DNA of 64,000 bases from Hexactinellida sp. DTS-2022 (lineage: Eukaryota; Porifera; Hexactinellida), in NCBI GenBank assembly GCA_028753945.1, contig JAPNXP010000011.1:3038001-3102000 (forward strand), read 5' to 3'. The notes beneath the pieces are model-generated. The model was not told the DNA's origin and made no database searches. It worked only from the letters and a program-made list of their open reading frames with translations. Positions 33,772 to 44,553 of the stretch are shown here, piece after piece. Position 1 is the stretch's first letter, and every line of letters begins with the position of its first letter. Made by a program: the position numbers and the translations under genes.

Positions 33772-36700
33772 CATAGCCTACTCTATATAAGGCCTACCAT
33801 CAAATGTACCATGGATGAAGTAGTGCACGATGAGAAAGTGATAAACACAGTTCAATGTTTTCAACTTCATTTAGAAATTAATCTGTTATAATAAATTAAT
33901 CTAGTAAATTAATAGATTTTCTCTATTGAGTCTTTATTGGTCACTTAATAACAATGATAAGAATACATAAAGAATAATGTGGGTTCAAATAACAATAATA
34001 ATAACAATAATAATAATAGAAGAGTAGCCTTCTGGAGTATTTCATTAATGTGAGAACTTCTTCAATTTCGCTTTTCTATTCCTTTAGATGCAACAGCGGA
34101 GTTATAATTTTTAACCTTGTAGCTAGTAAACAGTTGGCGCAAGTGAAAATAAGATTTTTTAGGATAGTCAAAATAGAGACACCACAAGAAATGCAACTCG
34201 ATTTAGCAATCGCATCAGTCTCTTCTAAGAATATCAACATTACTTCCACAATAATTTTTCTGGATGATCCTTGCATCAATATCGCCAACAAGTTGTCTTT
34301 GCTTTCAATTGCAATTAACGTCTTCCATAAAGTTACTTTAGATTCGAGGATAAACTCAGATGGATACTTTAGGCCACCACGGTCAGTTAATTGCAAAAGC
34401 CTGAACTCGGGTTGTGAATCTTCATCAAAGATAAAGTATTTGTCAATGGTCAAAAGATCAATGCAAACATGACAGGGCTGAGTTTTTTAAATATATTTAT
34501 GTACTGCATATCCAGCAATAAAAGCTAATGACTTAAGAGTCTGTAAACAACATTCAATGGAAGTTAGATCATCAATTTCATCCCAGACTAGTTGGACATC
34601 GATTTCATCGCCATTATTCGTATCAAGGGATGAGTATGAATCAATAAATGTCTGAATTGAATATAAGCCACAATCTTGTTGTGAAGCAAAAATCTTTAAT
34701 ATGTTGGATAACTTGAGGCGGCGTTCAGTTTCAAGGATTTCAAGATACGAGATATGATAGTTTGCACCTGACATCATACGATATAGGCCAAAGTGATGTT
34801 CCAATGGATCTGTCTGTAAAAAGGATGTCAAAAGATTGTTAAATCCACAAAATCCAGTTAAATGGTTAGTTATCTGAGGCAATACAGTTCAAGCATGCTT
34901 AAAACTGGTAAACGTTTGTTTACTTAACTTTCCTACATTTCCTGGCAAGGACAGCCAAGTCTCTAACCAAATAACAACACAAGCTAAGAATGAAAATCGT
35001 TCGTCTTGGTATGTTAGAGGTCTTGAGATATCATCATTTAAACCTTTACCTTTAAGTGGGGAATTTATGTTGAACAGTTTCAAAATTTGAAGAAACTTTC
35101 AACAAAGTCGTGTGTATTGTTTCGGTCTTCTTGGTTACGGAGTTCATTCTGTAACTTCAGAGCTGGAACAGTTAATTCGTTGAATACTTTCAAAACAAGT
35201 TTCACATTTTGGCGCTCAATAGCAGAAGGATAACAAGCTTTGATAGTCAAGCTAGGAGCTAACTTAGCTAATGATTCTTTCTCTAAATTATAGAGGAGAG
35301 GCACATCACTAAAAGATGCAGAGTAAACTTGAACAGGAAACACACAGTAATCCAGCTTAATGTTCTGAAAGTTGGTAAAGTGAAAAGTTTTCCTAATATC
35401 TTTCTGATTCAACCAGTTGTTTCGAATACTTTTCAAAATGTGCACAAAGTCAAAAGTAACATGGAGTTTTCTTTTATTATCAGAAGGGTGTGGTACACTA
35501 GTCTCTAACTGTTTAGTTGGAGAATATAACCTGAATAAGTTCACGTTTAAAGGGTAATTGTCGGTAGAAATAATCAGTACTTTCAAACCGCAAGATTCGA
35601 TATCCAAAATACAACACTTAATTATAGGAAAAAGGTATTCAGCAGATATAGATGTGCAAGGTATCAAACGAGAAATAGAGGACCATTTTTTGTGTCAAAT
35701 AGAAACCATGATAGCAAATACAGTTCTTGTGGGGTTTTCAGGGGATAAGTTAGGACCAAATATTTTCCCACCCTTATATGAGATATCAGACTTAACGTGG
35801 ATCTCATCCATCTGAATAATTACATTCTTCTCTTGAGAACTAAAATAAGAAGTTACCTGGCTAAGGTAAGTACAAGAGTCGTTTTCCAACCCAAAAGAAG
35901 GGTACAACTTTTCTAGTGTGTGAACATGTGGAAAAGAAATGCATTCTGAACTTTGGAGAAATTTGTAGCTAGCAGGAGAAACCAGATACGTTTTTATGGC
36001 CAGAATTTGTGTAATAACATTATATTTCCTTCTCTTCTTGTAAATACCCACATTCTCTAGTTGGCCAAGAATAAATTGTAATCTTGGCAAATCGGAACAG
36101 TTTGATTCTGTTTCATCACTATCTAATAGATTACATATGGCCTCCTCAATATGTTCTTTTGCTTAGAGATATGGTGAGGATGTTTCTTCTGAGGGGAAGA
36201 GCTAAGTTTCAGAGTAATCTCTGTAAACATCGTTTCAATTTGTCAGATATCAGTGATAGAGATAAGTGAGAGAGAAATGGACTCCCCATATATATATCCG
36301 TTCACAGATAAAAAAGAATTTATTTCAAGAGAAACATCTGCACAAATATTATGATTTTCCATCATAGGCAAAAATCTCACACAATTATCTGTTTGAATCC
36401 AAACTAACCAGTCAGTTGGGATTGTTATCAAAGCTAACTTATCTCGTATTTCTTGTATACAACCAACACGAAACTTCTCCATTTCTGTATTCTCTGATCT
36501 CAAGCTGAGATTAGTTGCTTGGTTCAATAAATCTTCCTCTTTGGAGTAGTAAGAGAACCGAGTTCGTTTGATTCTAATTGAAGGGGTAGAGGAATAATAA
36601 GACGGACAACCAGGAAGGAGAGAGGGGACAGCGAAAGGATTTAATTTGGGTCTTCCACGCGGGACCTCATAGGATGTGCCATCTCCTCTGGGTACCGTGT

Positions 36701-37170
36701 GAAAATATTGAATATCTTCCTTCTGAAAATGCTTAGCACACACATACACCATTTTGAGGTCAGAAATATCCTCACGATGGAGAGCAGGTATCCAGGCATG
36801 TCGTAACTCAGGTGGACCATCTGGAAGTTTAAAAACTGGGACGCGCTCTTCTGGGGTATAATTACCACTACAACCAGGGGAAAAACAGTTCGGCATTGAG
36901 AATAATTAAATATCTAACTATTTATTAAAAAGAAACAAAGTCAAATATAGTACTAGGAAGTGCTTAAAATATCGGTGGAAGGAGAATTGTATTAATTAAT
37001 TACTAAAAATTAACAAAAATCACTAACAAGTTGATCCAACTATTTTTAAAATATTTCTAACTGTAGAGATAAATGTAAATAACTATGGGTCAATAATAAT
37101 ATCGTACACTACTTCATCCTTGGTGCAAAATATCAGCTTTGATGGTAGGCCTTAAATAGAGTAGGCTATG
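33772..37170 (-). mobile_element. P-type DNA transposon, 3.4 kb, nearly complete
   Basis: The terminal inverted repeats are about 33 bp with one mismatch, starting CATAGCCTACTCTAT at 33772 and ending inverted at 37170. A further inverted block (GGATGAAGTAGTG) lies 15-25 bp inward. GCATTAT flanks both sides exactly (33765-33771, 37171-37177), so the duplication is 7 bp, or 8 bp with one mismatch. The single gene is on the minus strand. This copy resembles the transposase at 3.7-6.6 kb in protein but has entirely different ends. Confidence 0.93.
34076..36896 (-). pseudogene. P/THAP9-type transposase, few breaks
   Basis: Starts at 36896 with MPNCFSPGCSGNY. The THAP finger is complete: C-x4-C, W in LRHAWIPALH, VCAKHF giving C-x2-H, and the closing AVPSLLP. 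The catalytic block NVIIQMDEIHVKSDISYKGG is at about 35810-35870. Then come STDNYPLNVNLF, TSFLQTDPLEHHFGLYR near 34800 and the C-terminal DRGGLKYPSEFI to 34076. Breaks seen are shifts of frame between 36243 and 36090 and near 35083, and stop codons near 35696, 34888 and 34486. There is no intron at the place where the copy at 4.6 kb has one. The family cuts and rejoins its own ends and is related to human THAP9. Confidence 0.9.
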
Positions 37171-37218
37171 GCATTATATATACAGTATATCATATATAAT
37201 GATATATTCAAAGCCCTG

Positions 37219-37834
37219 TGTACAGGGGAAAATTGGGGGGCCGTACAGGGTTTTGACTTTAGTAGGTTGGAACTTGGCAGGTATGCAATATACCAGAGAT
37301 TGAAAACACTAAATACTTAAAAGAAAATTGTTAAAATTAATTTTTCGTCTGCTTTACGCTAGAGCATATCTATCTATTCTTTGGTGCAATTTCAATAATA
37401 AACCAGGGGAGGCATACCTGGGGCGGCAGGTACGGCGAGCGCCGTACCACTTTTCAGAGTGGTCCGGCGTCGCCGCACTTAATTTTCAAAAGATTTCCAA
37501 ATATCGGGGGCTTTATCACACAATGTTAAAATTAAATGGACTGAACCGCTAAAAACAAGTATAAATTCATGTGTGATACAAAGGATACGGATGCTACTAT
37601 CCTCAATTGATAGGTTAACGGTGATACAAACACTGGAACAATGACGATTAAATATTTGATGACGATTTTGTATGTTGGTAGTCCGTCGTCGCCGTACTAC
37701 TTAGAATAAATAAATTTTCCGCCGCACCAATTTTGAAAAGGATGTGCCGCGCCTGATAAATCCCTCCCAGTTTTAGTAGAAATAGGCTAAAACGCTGTAT
37801 GGAGCACTTCGCGGGACGGGTTATTAAATGAGGG
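37219..37834. other. Intergenic, MITE remnants
   Basis: No coding signal. GC-rich fragments such as GCGCCGTACCACTTTTCAGA and GCCGCACCAATTTTGAAAA, with CAGGGGAGGCATACCTGG at 37408, suggest one or two decayed MITEs. No matching ends or duplication could be fixed. Confidence 0.5.
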
Positions 37835-39012
37835 TTGCGGGACCCGCAATCCGCATTTAATCGATCGTCAGCACGAGTCAACGCTGCAGTAGATTTATCC
37901 AAGGGCTACGAGGCTATTTTGGCAGCGTTCTGCGAAATTACTAACGATATCAATCACACCGCTATTTCCCGGGTAGAGACGCGAGCTTTACGGGATCGTA
38001 TGGATCAGCTTGAAATGGCGATTTTAACCTATGTATGGTTTGAAATTCTGTCGCAGTTCAACAAGATCAGCATCACCCTGCAGACGGTTGGCATAGTTTG
38101 AACACAGATATTGGTTTGTTGAAGAGTTTGATCGCTTCGTACAGGAGAAGCTTGACAAGTTCGACTATTTTGAGAGTTGTGGCGTGGAGCGAGTTGGACA
38201 TGAAGAATATAAGGCAGAGAAGAAGCGTGTGCGCAAGCGGAATGTTCGATGGGACCTTGGAACTGGTGAGGAAGCAGTAGTGCAGCCTCGAGAACGCTTT
38301 CGAATAGAAATTATTACGATCATGGACAGCATGCTGGACGCGCTGCAGCATCGGCCGAATGCCTACGAAGCTATATCCGCCAAATTCAGCTTCCTCAGCA
38401 ACCTCAACACACCTTCAAGTAACGATATAACAATTGTAGCTGAGAGGCTGGTTCGCGCATATCCAGAAGATTTAGAGGAAGATCTCTCTGTTGACCTTAT
38501 TCAGTTCGCTAGTTTTGTGAAATCAACGCTGGTTCAGCAGACCTTAGCTTCTAAGGAACCAGATGTTAAAATTGGCAACGAGTTACGTTTGTTCCTCTTG
38601 CTCACAGAACTCAGCCTGGATCAGACTTTTCCGAACGTCGACATAAACCTCTGCATGATGATTCCTAACTGTGAAGGTGAGCGCTCATTTTCAAAGCTGT
38701 CTCGAATCAAAAACCAATTGCGATCGAGCATGGGCCAGGAACGGCTGGTCATGCTCACCCTTATGAGCATAGACCACGAGATGTTGCGCAAGCTTGATTT
38801 CAGCGAAGTGATTGATGAATTCGCAAAAGAAAAAGTCTCGCAAGAAGGCTATCTAAGTGAAGTTGTTTTGTTTCTGTAGTGTGAGATTTGTGGGATAAGT
38901 ATTGTGTGCTAATTTGATACTGAATGCTGTGGCATTGGTGGAATGTAAGATATATAGAGGTCCTGAAATTTTGTACAGCACCAGGGCCCAGATGACCGTT
39001 AATGCGGTCCTG
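37835..39012 (+). pseudogene. hAT transposase, ZMYM1-like, 3' half
   Basis: Two plus-strand frames, 37835-38101 and 38184-38879, give RVNAAVDLSKGYEAILAAFC, MDQLEMAILTYVWFEILSQF, then SFLSNLN and the dimerisation block CEGERSFSKLSRIKNQLRSS ending LDFSEVIDEFAKEK. This is the C-terminal half of hAT transposases of the ZMYM1 type. One shift of frame lies at about 38100-38180. The 5' half is missing. The element's end, AATGCGGTCCTG, is at 39012. Base composition is clearly more GC-rich than the surroundings, which suggests a later arrival than the satellites around it. Confidence 0.85.
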
Positions 39013-39891
39013 GTTAGGTGACCCACGTCGCGTTTTCTCGCGCACTTGAAAAATCTCTTAAATTCAAGCTATTGTGATTAGCTTCAATTTAAAAACTTAA
39101 TAACATTTGCAAGGATATATTTCAGCAATATATCTACAAAATAAGATTTGTCCGAACGCAGTTAATTCCAGTGATATAAATTTTGTTATTTCTATAAATA
39201 TCGACCTATTATCAAGGCTTCTAGAATTGAAATAGATTATATATAAGCCTATACGTAATTGAAAACTGAGTTTAATTTTCAATGACTAGTATTGAATGAA
39301 ATATTTACAATTATATCCTGTGGCGTGACCTACATTAAATAAGGCCTGTTGCGTAGAATTCTGAGATCGTAGAATCCTGAGATTCCAGTACTAAAAAACC
39401 ATGGACGCAATAGTAGTATATAATTCTGAGATTCACCATAGAATCGTGAGATTTAGAGTAAAATCTCGAGATTCAGTTGTGGTTGGATAATATTTGTATG
39501 TTACATACTATGAAATTGGGTATTACAGTGGACCTCTATAAGTAGGGATGTCAATATTTTTCAATTATCATTGGAATACACCTCTATAAGTGGGGAATTA
39601 CCACTAACTGGGAAATGGGTGGATATCAGAATGTTCGCCGGCCCAACTTCAGCCACTTAGAAGTATCAATGTACAATGTAAACTCGAAATATTCCCATTA
39701 TGCATTATATAGTTAAGACTTAAACCCTTCTAATGTGTAATTAAGGAAGATATAATCAATGATTCATTGTAAATATTAACAATACCTATCGTATATACTC
39801 TAATAATAGCCCAGACATGGGGTCAAATACTTTGAAAAGTATTTAATGACAAATACAAATACATGTGAAATTATTAAATACAAATACAAAT
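39013..39891. other. Intergenic; possible pogo-type end; TATTTG repeat half
   Basis: No gene. At 39528 TACAGTGGACCTCTATAAG looks like one end of a pogo-type element, but no partner end was found. TAGAATTCTGAGAT-type short repeats occur at 39355-39480. At 39817-39891 an AAATACAAATAC-rich stretch ends at the MULE; it is the inverted twin of 30238-30308. Confidence 0.55.
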
Positions 39892-41942
39892 GGGAGCGCT
39901 GCATTTGTTCGAATTAGCATGTTGTCATTTGTTCGAAATTTTGAGGTTGTCAATTGTTCGACTAGTATTTTCTTATGTTATCATTTGTTCGACAATATTT
40001 TCCTATGTTGTCATTTGTTCGACTGGTCTTCCCCTTTGTCACTCTTAATTCTAGACACCTCATTGATATACAATGAAAGGCTTCCTACTTAATTAATGAT
40101 TTGCTATCACACTTTATACCCCTTTTGATCACGGGATATATATATACAACACAATACCACACTGAATTAATAAGTATGGAGTACACATTAAATACTTACA
40201 AACAGAATCGTGGATCAATTTACACAACTTCTGACGTTCACAAATACCTAGTCACGAAAAGAAAGGATATTGATATCTATTTGAAATGTGTTCTATTCCG
40301 CAAAGGCCGCAAATCAAAAGCAAATCTCAATCAGGACATAAACAAAATAAGTTTATCTATCCAACATAACCATGGGCTTGATATGTATAATATGATATCT
40401 ACTCAATAAAGAATAAATGTAATGAAGCAGCAAAATCTTCAGGAGAGAATCTCGAAATATTTTCAATGACCAGACAAGAATAGTTCCGGCAGGCAGAAAA
40501 ATTTCTTTTGTGAATTTCGAATCGACTATGTATCGTGCAAGAAGGAACCTTCAACCAAAGATACCCCAAAACGCATTCGAACTTGAGTTCACTCTTCCAG
40601 GAACTCAATATGGAATTCATTTTAAAGGGTCAGTTGTTATTGGCAATGATCGAGCGTTTATATTTTTCTCAAATGAATTAATCCCCCTTTTGGTTGATGT
40701 CTCAGAAATATGTTTTGATGGGACCTTTTTTACAGTGCTAATCCAGTTTACCAACTATGGACAATATTTATTGTCGTAAATCAGCACATCATCCCAGCAA
40801 TACATTGCCTCTTGAAAAGGAAAATCTGAGCTGTTGTATGATAATCTATTATTAAAAATTCGGGAAATTGTTCCTCAATTTCAACCACAAAACTCAATGT
40901 CGGATTGGGAACAAGCAGCACGAAATGCAGTGAAACAAAACTTCAATGGCATAAAACTCCAAGGTTGCTGGTTCCATTATACACAGCGAATTTCACAATT
41001 ATGTGCGTATAATGGCTCTACCTTTCTTACCACCAGATGTAATACAATCAACATACAATGAAATCGACCATCAGTCTCTCAATCTGGATGAGGCTACAAT
41101 GGTCAATGTCATCAAATTTAAAACATATATTCAAAGAAGGTGGATTAATCAAATACCCGCTAACGAGTTATCCATCTTTCACCAGAAAATGGCTACTAAC
41201 AACGGATCTGAGAGCTACCATGGCAGATTAAAATCATTAATAAAATGTTGCAAGCCTAGGATATGGAACTTTTTGGATACACTTAATGAAATCATAATTG
41301 ATACCGATAATGATTTGGCATGAATCAAAGAAGGATTGCAAATCACAAGGAAAAGAAAAAAGAAAAATATTGATAATGAAGATCGACGTAGTAAATGTAA
41401 AGAAAAACTTATTGGGGGTTCGTACACACCAATGGAATATATCCGAGCTATTAGTCACACAGTGGGTTCTCTAAATAACATAAACACAGATCCTTATAGT
41501 TCTGATGATGAGGCTGATGATAATTTAATTGAATGTACACAAAGTTCATCTTCGGAAAATAGAAATCTATGTGCTGTTTGTCTAAGATTGAGAGAGACAA
41601 CGTGTGTATTTATGCCATGCAAGCACGCAAATTGCTGTGTAAGATGCACGGAAACTGTTGAAGAATTAGAGCAAACATGTCCCATTTGTCAATCCCCAAT
41701 AGAATATACTTTTTCAGATATTTACTAATTAACAATATGATATAGTATTAATTTATCATAATCTTTGTTACATAATCATTGCCTTAATAACCTATTTTAA
41801 TTAATTAAATATTTCCGTAAGTAGCCAGATAGTACTTTAACTACGAAAATAACAACCTCATAATTTAGAACAAATGACAACATAGGAAAATATTGTCGAA
41901 CAAATGACAACATGCTAATTCGAATAAATGAAGGCGCTACAT
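39892..41942 (+). mobile_element. MULE copy 2, full length, with RING-bearing transposase
   Basis: Ends GGGAGCGCTGCATTTGTTCG and, inverted, GTAGCGCCTTCATTTATTCG. Several copies of ATGTTGTCATTTGTTCGA lie just inside the ends. The interior holds all parts of a MULE transposase plus a RING. Flanking sequence on the left (ATTTGTAT in reverse, 39884-39891) matches, not the right flank here, but the flank of copy 1 at 30301-30308, evidence of an inversion between the two copies. Confidence 0.9.
40176..41728 (+). pseudogene. MULE transposase with FLYWCH-like and RING domains, broken
   Basis: Start ATG at 40176 (MEYTLNTYKQN), as in the copy at 51.7 kb. Parts in order: a FLYWCH-like zinc finger (YLKCVLFRKG...HNHG; its second Cys is replaced); the first catalytic Asp in ICFDGTFFTV (about 40710); SDWEQAARNAVKQNF with LQGCWFHYTQRI, the MULE C-x-FHY motif; ATNNGSESYHGRLKSLI with the catalytic Glu (about 41210); then linker and RING (41560-41700: CAVC, MPCKH, CCVRC, CPIC). 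The reading is split over about five frames with a stop at 41323; copy 1 is open across that last point. Mutator-like transposases cut and paste with 9-bp duplications. Confidence 0.9.
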
Positions 41943-43660
41943 TTGAAACTTTGTTCATTACTATGATTTAAGAGCTTAAAAGCATCTAAATCCTTTTTTG
42001 CTTCAATGACTCAGAAAACACTCAAATTGTCAATTTGTGAATTTAAGCACGTTTACTACTATTTCTTTTGATGCAAAATTTCTGTATAATAAAAGGGGTC
42101 CAGATAGTGCCCCATGAATTGAACTTCGTTCATTTACAATCATTTAAGAGCTTAAGGACTTCTAAAACCTTTTTGTTGTTTCATTGAAAGTAAAAAAACT
42201 CTCAAATTCGATAATTCGTGAATTTAAGGACGTTTACAGCAATTACTTATGATGCAAAAAATTCATTATATACGAAAGTGTACCAAACGTGCCCCAGAAA
42301 TTGAACTTCGTTCATTTATATTCATTTTAGAGCTTAAAAACAATCAAAACCATTTTTGGAGCAATACTGGGAGAAAAAACCCAAATTGTTAAATTGTGAA
42401 TATAAGCACGTTTACGGCTAATAAATTTTAATGGTAAAAATTCTTTAAAGTCAAAGGTGTCTAGATAATGCACCAGGAATTGAACTTCTTTCATTTACAA
42501 TCATTTAAGAGATTAATAACATCTAAAACCTTTTTTTGCTGCAATGACTATCAAAATATTCTCGAAACGATAATTGTGAATTTGAGGATGTTTCCAGCTA
42601 TTTCTTTTGATACAAATTATTCTTTATCGTCAAAGGTGTCCAGATAGTGCCCAAGGAATTGAAATTCGTTCATTTATAATCATTTTAGAGCTTCAAAACA
42701 ATTAAAACCATTTTTGGAGCAATTACTGGGAGAAAAGACCAAAATTGTTAAATTTGTGAATTTAAGCACGTTTCCACCTATTTCTTCTGATGCAAAAATT
42801 CTTTATAGTCAAAAGTCTCCAGATAGAACCCAGGAATTAAAATTCGTTCATTTATAATAATTTTAGAGCTTAAAAACAATCAAAACCATTTAAGTAGCAA
42901 TGACTGTCAAAAAACTATCAATTTGTATAATTTGTCACGTTTTTTGACGTCTCCGGATTTTCTTTTTATGCAAATAATTCTTTATCGTCAAAGTTGTCCA
43001 GACAGTGCCCCAGAAATTGAAATTCTTCATTTACATTCATTTAAATTTACGAATTTATCGATTTGATAATTTTTTGACAGTCATTGCAACAAAATATGGT
43101 TTTTATCGTTTTTAAGCTCTCAAATGAATGTAAATGTTCGAAGTTGAATTTCTGGGGCACTGTCTGGACACTTTTGACGATAGTGAATTTTTTAATTATA
43201 TGAAATAGCCGAAAAGTCCTTTAATTCAGAGATTTATCAATTTGTTAGTTTTTTGACATTCATTGCACAAAAAAATGGTTTTTCTTGTTTTTATCTCTTA
43301 AATGAATGTAAATTATCGAAATGCAATTTCTGGATCACTATCTGGACACTTTTGACAGTAAAGAATTATTTGCATAAAAAGAAAAAGCTGGAAACGTCCT
43401 TAAATTCACGAATTATCGAATTTCAGAGTTTTTGACAGTCATTGCAACCAATAAAGTTTTAGATGTTTTTAAGCTCTTAAATTGTTGTAAATGAACGAAT
43501 TTAATTTTCTGGGGCTCTGTCTGGACACTTTTGACGCTAAAGAATTATTGGCATCTAAGGAAATAGCCGGAAACGTCCTTAAATTTACAATTTTAACAAT
43601 TTGGGAGTTTTTTGTCTGTTATTGAACCAAAAATGGTTTTCTTGTTTTTAACAGCTCTCT
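41943..43660. repeat. Satellite C, ~178-bp array (block 2)
   Basis: Same unit as 31000-33065, about nine copies. Units to about 43080 read GAGCTTAAAA...; after that the orientation flips (TTTTAAGCTCTCAAATGAATG). It starts exactly where the MULE ends and runs into the GCTGTTAACAGC end at 43661. Confidence 0.9.
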
Positions 43661-43843
43661 TATTGGCTGTTAACAGCTCACATTGGCTGTTAACTGCTCA
43701 CATTGGCTGTTGACAGCTTAAATTGGCCTTAATTAACAACTTAAAGCGACTTAAACGCAGTTAAGGTTTAATGCCAATTGGGGACGAATACCTAGCTGTT
43801 AACAGCAAATAGTTAGCTGTTAACAGCAGATTCACCACCCCTG
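43661..43843. mobile_element. hAT terminus with GCTGTTAACAGC motifs (end L, inverted)
   Basis: Contains repeated GGCTGTTAACAGCTCACATT and TAGCTGTTAACAGC and ends CACCACCCCTG at 43843, followed by CTCATATA. That octamer is the exact reverse complement of TATATGAG after the other end at 33321. Confidence 0.75.
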
Positions 43844-43925
43844 CTCATATATCATTTGTGGATATGATATATATATCATTGATACATATCAGATATATAT
43901 CTGATATGATAAATTCAAAGCCCTG
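43844..43925. mobile_element. Other half of the GATAT-rich hAT MITE (X, inverted)
   Basis: Runs from CTCATATATCATTTG to AAATTCAAAGCCCTG at 43925. It carries the same terminus as 37218 and palindromic CAGATATATATCTG. Followed by CCTGTATA. Confidence 0.75.
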
Positions 43926-44545
43926 CCTGTATATTGACCAAAATCTTTGTAACCCCAAAGATTTTCTCGCTCTCAACGCTTGCTCGTTTAGGTATTCAAA
44001 ATACACTAAAACAGAAAGGAACACTATTCAAGCATAGCGCTATTAACTCAGCTTGCATTGCAAAGTTGTACTTTCGTGTAATTTATATTTGGAAACTTTG
44101 AAATAGGAACCGTAGGAATTCTAATGTAGACAATATCAGCCTTGTATTTTTTAATGACTATTTAAACTTTACTGAAAGCCCCTCTCTGGTCATTTGAGAA
44201 ATCGAGATTGGAATGTTTTTGACATTTCTCTAGGAGTCCTAGATGCACTGATAATTTCAATTAAATCGAATCAATAGTTTCAATGTTGTAGCATTTTGAA
44301 AATTCCTACCTAAATTGTCCTCATAGAGGTCTATTTTTATATACTATATTTGAATGGATTTGAAAATATCTTGGACTATTTAAATGCAATAACCTTTTAA
44401 CTGGCTATCCTATGTAGTATCATGTCATTATTAATATCGGTGTTAGACCTAAATTTAGCACTATAACAATGCCCAAATTTAAGATTCAGTAGTCCTATAT
44501 TTAAGTTTTCTATGAGTCAGCTAAAGGAATTCAGTATTACGCAAT
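43926..44545. other. Intergenic, nothing recognised
   Basis: AT-rich unique sequence without stop-free coding stretches, inverted ends or tandem repeats that I can see. Confidence 0.6.
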
Positions 44546-44553
44546 ATCCGGGA

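Larger units (their letters stand above)
33322..37218. mobile_element. Half of a hAT MITE (Y), hosting a MITE and a P element
   Basis: GATAT-rich sequence from TATATGAGTGATATAC to GATATATTCAAAGCCCTG at 37218. The matching half, inverted, is 43844-43925. The following 8 bases are TGTACAGG, and the reverse complement of the 8 bases after the other half is TATACAGG (7 of 8 equal). Two later insertions enlarge it: 33340-33532 and 33772-37170. Confidence 0.75.

Noticed and set aside
31000-43660. Centromeric satellite, suggested by the ~178-bp period
   Set aside because: Only two blocks of about ten units, inside a hAT element and with orientation flips; nothing supports a centromere.
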